Positions 44,602-53,549 of a stretch of DNA of 64,000 nucleotides are shown in pieces (within the stretch, counting starts at the first letter, position 1; the number at the start of each line of letters is the position of its first letter). Position numbers and translations under genes: made by a program. Under the pieces are notes generated by a model that was given only the letters and a program-made list of their open reading frames with translations, made no database searches and was not told the origin of the DNA. The stretch is from Psychrosphaera saromensis (GTDB lineage Bacteria; Pseudomonadota; Gammaproteobacteria; Enterobacterales; Alteromonadaceae): contig NZ_MSCH01000003.1 of NCBI RefSeq assembly GCF_002954545.1, positions 1,837,991-1,901,990 on the forward strand. The letters run 5' to 3'.

Positions 44602-46023
44602 ATGACACAACAAACAGAAATTTTAGGCTATTCCAAAGGGCTCTTTTTATTGGCTAACACCGATATGTGGGAACGCTTTAGTTATTATGGAATGCGAGCG
44701 TTATTAGTATTGTATTTAGTAGCAGCTACCTCCAACAGTGGTATGGGTTGGACGACCACAGCTGCATTGAATTTATATGGTACGTTTACTATGTTGATTT
44801 ATATAACGCCGCTGTTTGGTACTTGGCTTGCTGATAATATCTTAGGTCAACGTAAGGCGATTATTTACGGTGGTTTTTTATTAACCTTTGGTTATTTCAC
44901 ATTAGCTATTCCTGCTGAATACTTAAATGGTTTTGAAACTCAATTCTTATACATAGGTTTATTTTTAATATTAGCTGGCAACATGTTGTTTAAAGCTAAT
45001 ATGACAGGTTTAGTATCTGGTTTATTTAGTAAAGATGATGAGCGACGAGTCGGTGGGTTTACCATTTTCTATATGGGGATAAATCTAGGTGCTTTTATCT
45101 CACCTTTAATTATTGGTTCCATTGGTGAAAAAATCAATTGGCATTACGGCTTTGCTATTGCAGGCATTGGTATGTTGATTGGTCTTACGATGCAAATTGT
45201 TTATGCAAAATTGTACTTAGGTGATTTAGGTTTAGAGCCATCAGCCAAAGTCGCAAGGAAAAAGAAAGTATCTACAGATATATCGCCACTAACCAAAGAA
45301 GAAAAAGATAGAAGCAAAGTCATCGTATTAATGAGTGTATTCTCTATTATTTTTTGGGTTGGTTTTGCTCAAGCTGGTGGCTTGTTTAACATATACGCCT
45401 CAGAATTTACCGACAGAAGCTTTATTGGTTTTGAAGTTCCAGCGACTTGGTTTCAAGCGCTAAATGGTTTATTTCTTATTTTACTCGCGCCTTATGTTGC
45501 AAATACTTGGCTTAAATTAGGTAACAAAGAGCCTGGCTCACCGGTTAAATTTGCTATTGCTATGGTATTACTATCACTAGGCTTTTTTGTCATGGTATTG
45601 GCTACGTTTACCCAAGGTGGTGACGAAACCGTAAAAGTAAGTATGTTGTTTTTAGTATTTGCTTATTTGTGTCACACCTTAGCTGAGCTTTGTTTGTCAC
45701 CTATTAGCATGTCTATGATTGGTAAACATGCACCAGCCAAACTATGTGGTTTGTTGATGGTTGTTTGGTTATTTTGTACAGCGTTAGGTAATAAACTAGC
45801 GGGGGTTATTGGCTCTATGGTTGGTAACGGCGGACAACAAATAGAAAATGCTTTAGTTATTTTTGGCTCAATCGGCATCGCAGGCTTAGTGACTGCCCTC
45901 ATTGTTTTTCTATTATCTAACAAATTAATAAAATGGATGCATGGTGCTAACGAGCCGGGCGCTGATGAAGAGCAACGATTAGAACAAGAAGTATCTGTGG
46001 TTGCGACTCATGAAGGCATGTAG
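44602..46023 (+). CDS. POT-family peptide transporter 2
   Basis: 473-residue paralogue of the preceding transporter: DMWERFSYYGMR, FTIFYMGINLGAFIS, LAELCLSPISMSMIGK. It has a shorter central region than the first copy, so substrate preference may differ. About 14 membrane helices with an acidic/Glu-rich C-terminal tail (EQRLEQEVSVV). Together the two transporters feed peptides taken from the medium. Confidence 0.94.
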   Translation: MTQQTEILGYSKGLFLLANTDMWERFSYYGMRALLVLYLVAATSNSGMGWTTTAALNLYGTFTMLIYITPLFGTWLADNILGQRKAIIYGGFLLTFGYFTLAIPAEYLNGFETQFLYIGLFLILAGNMLFKANMTGLVSGLFSKDDERRVGGFTIFYMGINLGAFISPLIIGSIGEKINWHYGFAIAGIGMLIGLTMQIVYAKLYLGDLGLEPSAKVARKKKVSTDISPLTKEEKDRSKVIVLMSVFSIIFWVGFAQAGGLFNIYASEFTDRSFIGFEVPATWFQALNGLFLILLAPYVANTWLKLGNKEPGSPVKFAIAMVLLSLGFFVMVLATFTQGGDETVKVSMLFLVFAYLCHTLAELCLSPISMSMIGKHAPAKLCGLLMVVWLFCTALGNKLAGVIGSMVGNGGQQIENALVIFGSIGIAGLVTALIVFLLSNKLIKWMHGANEPGADEEQRLEQEVSVVATHEGM

Positions 46024-46025
46024 TT

Positions 46026-46070
46026 CTGAGGTAAAGAGCCCAGAGGCAAACAACTCAGAGGTAAATAAGC
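46026..46070 (+). repeat. Three 15-bp imperfect repeats carrying ribosome-site-like core
   Basis: Between the second POT gene and the next gene three 15-base units (CTGAGGTAAAGAGCC, CAGAGGCAAACAACT, CAGAGGTAAATAAGC) are arranged in tandem, each with GAGG. The last one serves as the likely ribosome site of the small membrane protein gene. Confidence 0.6.
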
Positions 46071-46382
46071 ATGCTGTTTAATACAAGTAAGCTTCCTGTG
46101 TTTTCAGGTTTGAATTATACCCAACGTATGTTGGCGCTAGAAATGGCAAAAGAGAAGTTACCATTACCTAAAAAAGCGGTATTACATACGATTAAATTTT
46201 TGCTTATTGCTCCAGTATTTTTTTTGATTGCTAACGATCAAAGCTGGTCAGTCTTAGCCTGGATATTTTTATTGTTTTTACTTTATCCGTTAGTGACAAA
46301 GCCACTTTCAATTTACTTCGTACGTTCATACTTAAGTGAATGTGTGGAGCAAATCAAACAAAGTGATGATAAAACTAGCTAG
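46071..46382 (+). CDS. Small predicted membrane protein
   Basis: 103 residues with two hydrophobic helices (about 43-57 and 61-80) and a cytosolic N-terminus. I do not recognise a family. It follows the POT gene by 47 bases and may be co-transcribed with it; the GAGG repeat ahead is a ribosome site. Ended by an unusually long hairpin. Confidence 0.65.
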   Translation: MLFNTSKLPVFSGLNYTQRMLALEMAKEKLPLPKKAVLHTIKFLLIAPVFFLIANDQSWSVLAWIFLLFLLYPLVTKPLSIYFVRSYLSECVEQIKQSDDKTS

Positions 46383-46440
46383 GTAACAAATAGTTAAATG
46401 ACTAAATAGTCACTGTAGAATAAAAGTGACAGGCAAAATA

Positions 46441-46502
46441 AAAGGGCCGTTGCTTATTTCTTGATTATTATTTTAATCAAAAAATAAGCAACGGCCCTTT
46501 TT
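46441..46502. terminator. Long 27-bp terminator hairpin between convergent genes
   Basis: The arms 46441-46467 (starting AAAGGGCCGTTGC) and 46474-46500 pair over 27 positions with one mismatch around a 6-base loop, with A and T tracts at the ends. It terminates the small membrane protein gene on one strand and yceI on the other. Confidence 0.9.
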
Positions 46503-46544
46503 ATATGTGAAGCTAAATCAGAGTATAATAAACAGTCGTTTAAA

Positions 46545-47111
46545 TTACTGTTTAATACCTTCAATCAATAGTTCTAATTCGATTTTTCCAACCCAACCCG
46601 CTTTAAAGTCGTAATCAGAAACATCAATTGTTGTTGTGCCAGCAAAACCTGCGCGATAACCACCCCACGGATCTTTACCTTCGCCAATTTTAGTTGCATC
46701 GATAGTGATGCTATTTGTTACACCATGCAGTGTAAAGTCACCAACAACTTCAACTTTATCTCCGCCTTTGTCAGTTACTTTAGTACTAACGAATTTAGCG
46801 GTTGGGAATTCTTCAACGGCTAGGAAGTCGCCGCCTCTTAAGTGCTTGTCACGTTCCGCATGGTTACTATCAATACTAGTTGCATCAATATTTACTGTTA
46901 TTTTAGTTGCCGCAACGTCTTTTGCATCGTAGCTAAATTTACCGTCAAACTTGTTAAAACGACCGGTTAAAAAACTATAACCTAAGTGGTTTGCTTTAAA
47001 GTTAATAAATGCGTGAGCACCTTTTACATCTAATACGTAATCAGCTGCGCTAGCAACTTGGCTTGCTGTTAATGCTAATAAACCAACTAAGGTTAATGAT
47101 AATTTTTTCAT
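46545..47111 (-). CDS. yceI: YceI-family periplasmic protein
   Basis: Periplasmic lipocalin-like protein that binds isoprenoid lipids such as polyprenols. 188 residues, signal peptide ending at ASA-A, then family-typical YVLDVKGAHAFINFKANHLGYSFLTGRFNKFDGKF and FPTAKFVSTKV, GDFTLHGVTNSITIDA. It is paired with a cytochrome b561 gene (58 bases away), a common pairing in proteobacteria. Confidence 0.94.
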   Translation of the reverse strand: MKKLSLTLVGLLALTASQVASAADYVLDVKGAHAFINFKANHLGYSFLTGRFNKFDGKFSYDAKDVAATKITVNIDATSIDSNHAERDKHLRGGDFLAVEEFPTAKFVSTKVTDKGGDKVEVVGDFTLHGVTNSITIDATKIGEGKDPWGGYRAGFAGTTTIDVSDYDFKAGWVGKIELELLIEGIKQ

Positions 47112-47169
47112 GTTATTTCTCTTTTATTTATGTTGATATTTATAATATGTTTCTAAGTTATATATAATT

Positions 47170-47712
47170 TTATTTAAATTTTGTAATACGTTTTATCGTT
47201 TCATCTTTATCAATGAAGTGATGTTTTAATGCAGCTAGTACATGTAACACCACCATAGCCATAATGGTATAAGCCGCTATTTCGTGTACTTCGCCTGCTA
47301 AGTCTTCTTGATTGGCAAAAAGCTCACCCATTGAAGGGACTGTAAATAGGTTAAACAGTTCAATCCCTCTGCCATCAGCAGTCGAGATTAAGTAACCACT
47401 GAACATAATCAACAAGAGTAACCCATAAAGTGCCAAATGCGCGAGTTTTGCTAATTTATGTTCAACTTTCTTACCTCCAAGATCTTTTGGCGTTTTGTTA
47501 CTCAGCTTCCAAATAATCCGTATTAAGGTAAGTGAAAATAAGGTTAAGCCAAATGCTTTATGGTAATAGGGAGCCTCTCTATACCACTCGCTATAATAGT
47601 TTAAATCTACCATCCAAAAGCCAAGCGCAAATAAGCTAAAAACCATCACTGCGCTAATCCAATGGATATAAGTGCTAATCAATCCAAATTGTTCATCTGT
47701 ATTCTTAAGCAT
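47170..47712 (-). CDS. Cytochrome b561 (CybB-type)
   Basis: Diheme membrane cytochrome, 180 residues, four helices. Candidate heme histidines are in TYIHWISAVMVF, YYHKAFGLTL, and the pair EVHEIAAYTI and VVLHVLAALKHHF. The family passes electrons between quinones and other acceptors and can scavenge superoxide. It precedes yceI on the same strand. Confidence 0.92.
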   Translation of the reverse strand: MLKNTDEQFGLISTYIHWISAVMVFSLFALGFWMVDLNYYSEWYREAPYYHKAFGLTLFSLTLIRIIWKLSNKTPKDLGGKKVEHKLAKLAHLALYGLLLLIMFSGYLISTADGRGIELFNLFTVPSMGELFANQEDLAGEVHEIAAYTIMAMVVLHVLAALKHHFIDKDETIKRITKFK

Positions 47713-48097
47713 AATTAATTATCTCTTTAAGTAACTGAACCAATAATACATTCTATTAAGCGAAATTAAATGCCAAATAATTCGTCTTATCTTTCTATTA
47801 AATAGAAAGGTATTAAATTATCCAATTGTTGAATGAATATCAATACTCAACAATATAAATATTATAAATCAGTTGGTTACTATATCTTTTTTTATAGGAA
47901 ATGAAATTAAATCAGTTGAAACTCGTTCAAATTAAGTTGAGTGTATAAATTACCTAAGATTTGGAAATAGTCTTTGTAATCAATATGCATAAGAGGTCGG
48001 TGTATGCTACATACTTCTAATTATTAAACGCTTTTGTAGTAAAACAAACAATGTATTTATTAACACAATTTAACTTACCAATTTAGAAAGAGGCTCT
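47713..48097. other. AT-rich divergent spacer
   Basis: No gene is visible between divergent cytochrome b561 and peroxiredoxin-like genes. Palindrome CTTTCTATTAAATAGAAAG (47791-47809, 9-bp arms) and TTGAAACTCGTTCAA (47916-47930) could be regulator sites; neither matches a site I can name. Confidence 0.4.
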
Positions 48098-48634
48098 ATG
48101 ACAAATTCAATTAAACTCACCGCAGGCGATGCTTTTCCATTAACGCAAGCGACACTTTTGGATGGCACGGTTGTTAACTTAGGTAAAGCGCACGGTGATG
48201 CTGATTGGCAGATGGTTGTGGTGTATAGAGGTAAACACTGTCCTTTGTGCGTACGATACCTAAATTTATTAGAAGAGCACCAAGAAGCATTGAAAGCTAT
48301 TGGCGTAAGCGTTTCTGCTGTTTCAGGTGACTCAAAAGTACAACTTGAAGAGACAATGGAAAAGTTAACCATCACTTACCCAATTGCTTATGGTTTAACA
48401 GAACAACAAATGAAAGCGTTAGGTTTATATATTTCAGCACCGCGTTCTGAACAAGAAACGGATCATAACTTTGCCGAACCTGGATTGTTTGTGATTAACG
48501 CGGAAGGTCTTTTACAAGCGGTTAATATATCTAACACGCCATTTTTACGCCCAGAGCTAGATGTTGTGGTAAGAGGTTTAGGTTTTGTTCGTGGTCAAGA
48601 TGACTATCCAATTCGTGGGACGGTTAGTTATTAA
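48098..48634 (+). CDS. AhpC/TSA (redoxin) family protein
   Basis: Cytosolic thioredoxin-fold protein of 178 residues. The active-site CxxC lies in YRGKHCPLCVRYL (about 47-59), and the following ALKAIGVSVSAVSGDS and LFVINAEGLLQAV are typical of redoxin-domain peroxiredoxin-like proteins. Probably a thiol peroxidase or disulfide-reducing factor. AGAGG upstream supports the start. No partner gene is adjacent. Confidence 0.85.
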   Translation: MTNSIKLTAGDAFPLTQATLLDGTVVNLGKAHGDADWQMVVVYRGKHCPLCVRYLNLLEEHQEALKAIGVSVSAVSGDSKVQLEETMEKLTITYPIAYGLTEQQMKALGLYISAPRSEQETDHNFAEPGLFVINAEGLLQAVNISNTPFLRPELDVVVRGLGFVRGQDDYPIRGTVSY

Positions 48635-48662
48635 CTGAACTTTTTTATCCACAATTATATTC

Positions 48663-48772
48663 AGTAATAAAACTCCATTGAACAAGGTTCTGTAGAGGTT
48701 ACTGACTTGCTGAGAATCCCTCACTCGGGGGATTGGAGTTCCGAGTGGATAATGTAGTAACGTTTTATTACT
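48663..48772. ncRNA. Candidate structured RNA element with possible pseudoknot
   Basis: Nested complementarity: AGTAATAAAAC (48663-48673) with GTTTTATTACT (48762-48772), a perfect 11-bp outer stem; GTTACT (48698-48703) with AGTAAC (48756-48761), stacked directly inside; GAAC/GTTC as a small hairpin (48680-48690). In the centre AATCCC/GGGATT (48715-48720/48729-48734) leaves an 8-base loop whose CACTCGG (48722-48728) pairs with CCGAGTG (48741-48747), an H-type pseudoknot. The strand is not fixed. It lies in a 359-base spacer ahead of an M16 protease gene. Family unknown. Confidence 0.45.
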
Positions 48773-48993
48773 TATACACTTGTAAGCTAAGTCAGATTAT
48801 CTGTTAAATGACCGCTTAATAACGTTTGATAAATAAACGTGAAATCACCTAAAACCTCAATTTAAACATGTAATTAAGTTTATAATTCAGAATAGAGTAA
48901 CGGTAAAAGTAATAATTCATTTTTAGTTTACAAGTTTAACTAACTTCATTTAAAGTGGAGGGGAATGTAGTTAAATTTAAACAGGACGAGAGA
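48773..48993. other. AT-rich spacer ahead of M16 protease gene
   Basis: No gene is visible. The region downstream of the structured element is AT-rich and presumably holds the promoter of the M16 protease gene. Confidence 0.35.
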
Positions 48994-51849
48994 ATGAAAC
49001 TAACGAAGATAGCACTAACTTTATTACTCAGTACAGGCTTAACAGCCTGTGGTGGCGGTAATGAAAAAAGCAATTCAACGCATACTATTCCAGGTGTAAC
49101 GTTTGTAGAGTCACTACAAGCGAACCCTGATGAAATCAATATCCCTTATAAAAAATACAAATTAGATAATGGCCTGACTGTTATTGTGCATGAAGATCAC
49201 TCGGATCCTTTAGTGCATGTCGATGTTACTTACCATGTCGGCTCTGCACGTGAAGAGTTAGGAAAGTCAGGCTTTGCTCATTTCTTTGAACATATGATGT
49301 TTCAAGGCTCAGAAAATGTTGCGGATGAAGAGCATTTCAAAATAATTTCAGAAGCGGGTGGTACTTTAAATGGTACAACTAATTCAGATCGCACCAATTA
49401 TTTTGAAACAGTTCCAGTTAACCAATTAGAAAAAATGTTATGGCTAGAAGCCGATAGAATGGGCTTTTTACTTGATGCTGTAACACAAGAAAAGTTCGAA
49501 GTTCAGCGTGAAACTGTTAAAAATGAACGTGGACAACGAATAGATAATCGCCCTTATGGACGTATGAGCGAGAGAGTGTCTCAGGCTTTATATCCAGACG
49601 GTCATCCTTATTCATGGCCAGTTATTGGTTTTATGGATGATTTAAATCGTGTAAATGTTAACGACCTTAAAGCCTTCTTTTTAAAATGGTACGGTCCTAA
49701 TAATGCAACGCTTACTATTGGCGGCGACATCAGTGCTGAAGATGTATTGCCTTTAGTTACAAAATACTTTGCACCTATCCCAGTTGGACCAGAAGTCCCT
49801 ACAGTGCAAAAAATGCCAGTGAAGCTTACACAGGACCGCTATATTTCAATGGAAGATAAAGTTCATTTACCGCTATTAAGTATGAACTTTCCAACGACGT
49901 ATGCGCGTTCAGAAGACGAAGCCCCTCTGGATGTATTAGCTGAAATAATAGGCGGAGGTAACAACTCGCTATTGTATAAAAACTTAGTTAAGACGCAACT
50001 TGCTGTTCAAGCCAGTATGAATCACCCTTGTAGTGAACTTGCTTGTTCTGTAAGTATTTATGCATTACCTAACCCAACATCAGGCAAAACACTTGCAGAT
50101 ATGGAGAAGGTAGTACGTAACTCATTTGAAGAGTTTGAAAAACGCGGTGTAAAACAAGATGATTTGGATAAGATAAAAGCTAAAATTGAATCACGTTCAA
50201 TCTTTGGTCTGCAAAGCGTTGCGGGCAAAGTATCACAACTTGCGGCGTCTGAAACCTTCACTGGTAACCCTAACTACATCAAAACAGATATTGCTCGATA
50301 CAATGCAGTAACTAAAGAAGATGTAATGCGTGTATTTAATCAATACATTAAAGGTAAATCTGCCGTTATCATGAGTGTAGTACCAGAAGGGCAAGCTAAA
50401 CTAATTGCCGCAGCTGATAATTTTACTCCTAAAACACACGACTTTGGTGGTCCGTCAACAACGTCGGCAGATGACTTAGTCGCGCGTAGAGCCGTAGATA
50501 CTTTTGATAGAAGTGTTCAGCCTAAAGCAGGTGTTAATCCAGCCGTGGAAGTTCCTACATTATGGAAAAGTAACACTAAAAATGGCATAACTCTGTTAGG
50601 CACACAAAGCACAGAAACACCAACGACGGCTATTTTCATCAAAGTACCAGGTGGCTTATATCATGAGTCTGCTGAGAAAGTAGGTTTGTCTTCTTTTACT
50701 GCGACATTATTAGGTGAGTCAACAGAAAATTACACAACCGAAGAAATGAGCAATGCGATCGAGAAGCTGGGTAGTAATATCAATATTTACTCAGATAAAA
50801 CACATACTAATATCTATGTTTCAACGCTTACCAAAAACCTTGATGCAACACTTGATCTCGTAAAAGAAAAACTGTTTAAACCAGCATTTAATAAAGATGA
50901 TTTTGAGCGTAATAAGCAACAAAGCATACAAAATATTCAACACTCAATGAAAGATGCGGGTTATTTAGCATCAAATGGCTACAACAAGTTACTTTATGGT
51001 AATAACATTGCTGGCTTACCAAGTGGCGGGAATGTTCAAAGTGTATCAGCGATTACATTAGATGATGTTAAAGGGTTTTATAAAACCAACTTTAAACCTC
51101 AAGGAACTGAAATTATAATTGTTTCAGACTTAGATAAATCAAAAGTAGAGTCTAAGGTGACTGTAACTTTTGCTGATTGGGAAGGTCAAGCACCAAAATT
51201 TGCGGTTGACTTTACTGAGCCAAAAGTTGAAACCAATGTTATCTATTTAGTTGATAAACCGGCGGCACCTCAATCTGAGATCAGAATTGGTCGTCGCGAT
51301 ATGGTTGAAGATATTACCGGTGAGTTTTTTAAAGCCAATTTAATGAACTTTGCTTTAGGTGGTACATTTAACAGCCGTATTAATTTAAACCTACGAGAAG
51401 ACAAAGGCTATACGTACGGAGCTCGTTCACGCTTCTGGGGTGATAAAACATCAGGTGGTTTTACAGCTTCTGCTGCGGTAAGAGCTGATGCTACCGCTGC
51501 ATCTTTAACAGAGTTCACCAATGAACTAATGAGCTATTCAGAGCAAGGTATCACTGATGAAGAGCTTATGTTTATGCGAAAAGCAATCAACCAAAAAGAT
51601 GCGCTGAAATATGAAACGCCGAATGCAAAACTTGGCTTTTTAGCACAAATTTTAGAGTATGATTTATCGCCTAGTTTTGTTGATGAACGCAATAAAATTG
51701 TGAGCACTATTAGCAAAGAAGAAATTAATAAATTAGCTAAAAAACACTTAAACACTAAAGAGATGGTCTATTTAGTGGTAGGTGATGCTCAGACTCTTCG
51801 CCCTGAACTTGAAAAGCTTGGAATGAAGGTTGTTGATTATAAGTTGTAA
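48994..51849 (+). CDS. M16 zinc metalloprotease lipoprotein
   Basis: Pitrilysin/insulinase-type protease anchored in the periplasm. ATG 48994 is chosen over an upstream GTG because it gives a signal and lipobox (LTAC, Cys19) and is preceded by GAGAGA. The 951-residue protein contains the inverted zinc motif HFFEH near residue 95, with the later Glu and RxxY-type motifs (NERGQRIDNRPYG). It has two M16 halves, the second catalytically inactive-like (GYTYGARSRFW near 825). Usual role is degrading short peptides. Ended by a terminator. Confidence 0.93.
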   Translation: MKLTKIALTLLLSTGLTACGGGNEKSNSTHTIPGVTFVESLQANPDEINIPYKKYKLDNGLTVIVHEDHSDPLVHVDVTYHVGSAREELGKSGFAHFFEHMMFQGSENVADEEHFKIISEAGGTLNGTTNSDRTNYFETVPVNQLEKMLWLEADRMGFLLDAVTQEKFEVQRETVKNERGQRIDNRPYGRMSERVSQALYPDGHPYSWPVIGFMDDLNRVNVNDLKAFFLKWYGPNNATLTIGGDISAEDVLPLVTKYFAPIPVGPEVPTVQKMPVKLTQDRYISMEDKVHLPLLSMNFPTTYARSEDEAPLDVLAEIIGGGNNSLLYKNLVKTQLAVQASMNHPCSELACSVSIYALPNPTSGKTLADMEKVVRNSFEEFEKRGVKQDDLDKIKAKIESRSIFGLQSVAGKVSQLAASETFTGNPNYIKTDIARYNAVTKEDVMRVFNQYIKGKSAVIMSVVPEGQAKLIAAADNFTPKTHDFGGPSTTSADDLVARRAVDTFDRSVQPKAGVNPAVEVPTLWKSNTKNGITLLGTQSTETPTTAIFIKVPGGLYHESAEKVGLSSFTATLLGESTENYTTEEMSNAIEKLGSNINIYSDKTHTNIYVSTLTKNLDATLDLVKEKLFKPAFNKDDFERNKQQSIQNIQHSMKDAGYLASNGYNKLLYGNNIAGLPSGGNVQSVSAITLDDVKGFYKTNFKPQGTEIIIVSDLDKSKVESKVTVTFADWEGQAPKFAVDFTEPKVETNVIYLVDKPAAPQSEIRIGRRDMVEDITGEFFKANLMNFALGGTFNSRINLNLREDKGYTYGARSRFWGDKTSGGFTASAAVRADATAASLTEFTNELMSYSEQGITDEELMFMRKAINQKDALKYETPNAKLGFLAQILEYDLSPSFVDERNKIVSTISKEEINKLAKKHLNTKEMVYLVVGDAQTLRPELEKLGMKVVDYKL

Positions 51850-51870
51850 TTAACTACAGTGTTAAAACTA

Positions 51871-51900
51871 AAAAAAGCAGCTTTTAAGCTGCTTTTTTAT
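51871..51900 (+). terminator. Terminator after M16 protease gene
   Basis: AAAAAAGCAGCTT and AAGCTGCTTTTTT form a 13-bp stem with a 2-3 base loop, with A and T tracts. It lies 21 bases after the stop. Confidence 0.9.
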
Positions 51901-51971
51901 TGTCTTAATTAAATGGCCGTTAAGTAGGATTAGAACTAATTTATGAATTTTAGAGAAAACTCTAGAGAAAC

Positions 51972-51989
51972 AGAAATAGAAATAGAAAT
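51972..51989. repeat. AGAAAT hexamer, three copies
   Basis: Three perfect AGAAAT units in the convergent spacer between M16 and nth genes, flanked by related AGAGAAA sequence. Confidence 0.8.
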
Positions 51990-52045
51990 ACTCTAATGAG
52001 AAGTGACCAAAACAGATTTATACAATAGGCTTAGTTTTGTTAAAT

Positions 52046-52678
52046 TTAATCATTCTTATCTTTAAACTCACATAAATCCTCAATAATACACGCACCGCAT
52101 TTAGGTTTTCTGGCAACGCAGATATATCGGCCGTGCAGTATTAACCAGTGGTGAACGTCTACTTTGAATTCGGCAGGGATGACTTTTAGCAGCTTTTCTT
52201 CTACGTCTTTTACGTTTTTACCGGGCGCGAGTTTGGTGCGGTTGGATACTCGGTCTATATGTGTGTCTACAGCGATGGTAGGCCAGCCGAATGCGGTATT
52301 TAATACAACGTTAGCGGTTTTTCTACCAACGCCTGGTAGCGCTTCTAAGGCGGCTCTATCTTCTGGTACCACAGAGTTATGTAACTCAATTAGCATTTTG
52401 CAGGTTTTAATGGTGTTTTCGGCTTTGGTGTTAAACAAACCAATGGTTTTAATATAGGTTTTTAAACCATCTACACCTAAAGCTAAGATAGCTTCTGGTG
52501 TATTTGCCACAGGGTAAAGTTTGACGGTTGCTTTGTTAACGCTGACATCTGTAGCTTGTGCCGATAATAAAACAGCGATCAACAATTCAAATGGGCTTGA
52601 GAATTCCAACTCGGTTGTCGGGTTTGGGTTGTTATCTCTCAGTCGAGTTAATATTTCTAAACGTTTTGCTTTATTCAT
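52046..52678 (-). CDS. nth: Endonuclease III
   Basis: DNA glycosylase/AP lyase for oxidised pyrimidines. The 210-residue protein shows the helix-hairpin-helix ALPGVGRKTANVV with catalytic Lys, the catalytic Asp in VDTHIDRVSNR, and the [4Fe-4S] motif C-x6-C-x2-C-x5-C in CVARKPKCGACIIEDLC. It follows the rnf operon as in many gammaproteobacteria, with a heptamer array in the gap. Confidence 0.97.
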   Translation of the reverse strand: MNKAKRLEILTRLRDNNPNPTTELEFSSPFELLIAVLLSAQATDVSVNKATVKLYPVANTPEAILALGVDGLKTYIKTIGLFNTKAENTIKTCKMLIELHNSVVPEDRAALEALPGVGRKTANVVLNTAFGWPTIAVDTHIDRVSNRTKLAPGKNVKDVEEKLLKVIPAEFKVDVHHWLILHGRYICVARKPKCGACIIEDLCEFKDKND

Positions 52679-52710
52679 CGTAGATTTTTAATCTCTCACC
52701 ACTTACTCTT

Positions 52711-52751
52711 TCGAAACTCGAAACTCGAAACTCGAAACTCGAAACTCGAAA
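52711..52751. repeat. TCGAAAC heptamer tandem array (second copy)
   Basis: Nearly six copies of the same heptamer found at 1-41, here in the 73-base gap between rnfE and nth. The array fills more than half of the gap and so lies in any rnfE-nth read-through transcript. Confidence 0.95.
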
Positions 52752-53549
52752 TTAATTAACCGTTGTTACTCTGGCGCGTTCTACTTTGTTGGCTTTTTTA
52801 TTTTTTTGATTATCAAGTTGTTTGTTATCAAGATAGTTTTTGCCAGCAATAATAAACCCCATACCGATAAAGGCACCTGGAGGTAAAATAGCCAGTAGGA
52901 ACTGTTGATCAAACTGAAATATTTGTAACTCTATATCATTAGCCCATTCACCAAATAATAGATGGGCACCGTAGAATAAAGTACCTTGACCAAGGATCTC
53001 TCTTACACCACCTAATATTAATAAAATGAACATAAAACCAAGTCCCATCATAAAGCCATCAAAAGCCGCATTTATTGGCGGGTTCTTAGATGCAAACGCT
53101 TCAGCTCTGCCAATAATGGCGCAGTTGGTAACTATTAATGGAATGAATATGCCTAAAGATAAATACAAACCATAAGTGTAAGCGTTCATTAACAGCTCTA
53201 CTATGGTAACAAAAGAGGCAATGATCATAATAAATACAGGGATGCGTATTTCTTTGGTCACCCAATCTTTAACTAGCGATATGGTTAAGTTAGACACAAT
53301 TAACACTAACATTGTCGCGATACCTAATCCCAACGCATTAATAAATGTATTAGTTACCGCAAGTAACGGACATAAACCTAACAGCTGCACTAGGGCAGGG
53401 TTGTTTTTCCATAAACCTTCTTTTGCGATTGTAGACCAATCAACTAACGTAAATGGATTCGGTTTTTTCTCGGTCACTTCACTACTAACATCTTCGTTGG
53501 CGTTATGATCGTCAGCAACAATATCTTCTGAGGTAGTTGTATTAGTCAT
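52752..53549 (-). CDS. rnfE: RnfE, Rnf complex membrane subunit
   Basis: One of two homologous membrane subunits of the Rnf NADH/ferredoxin-linked sodium- or proton-pumping complex. ATG 53549 is chosen over a start 33 bases upstream because it overlaps the rnfG end by 8 bases and has GAGG upstream, giving 265 residues. Its acidic N-terminal extension (about 40 residues) is longer than usual. Six helices, with conserved [11 protein letters not shown] and [19 protein letters not shown]-terminal basic tail follows ([16 protein letters not shown]). Confidence 0.95.
   Translation of the reverse strand: MTNTTTSEDIVADDHNANEDVSSEVTEKKPNPFTLVDWSTIAKEGLWKNNPALVQLLGLCPLLAVTNTFINALGLGIATMLVLIVSNLTISLVKDWVTKEIRIPVFIMIIASFVTIVELLMNAYTYGLYLSLGIFIPLIVTNCAIIGRAEAFASKNPPINAAFDGFMMGLGFMFILLILGGVREILGQGTLFYGAHLLFGEWANDIELQIFQFDQQFLLAILPPGAFIGMGFIIAGKNYLDNKQLDNQKNKKANKVERARVTTVN

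Noticed and set aside
48711-48761. TPP riboswitch-like words (CTGAGA, then GGATAATG) ahead of the M16 gene
   Set aside because: The GGGGTGC-type segment that must precede CTGAGA is absent and instead a CTCGGGGG run follows it; the order and stems do not fit a thi-box, and the gene downstream has no thiamine link.
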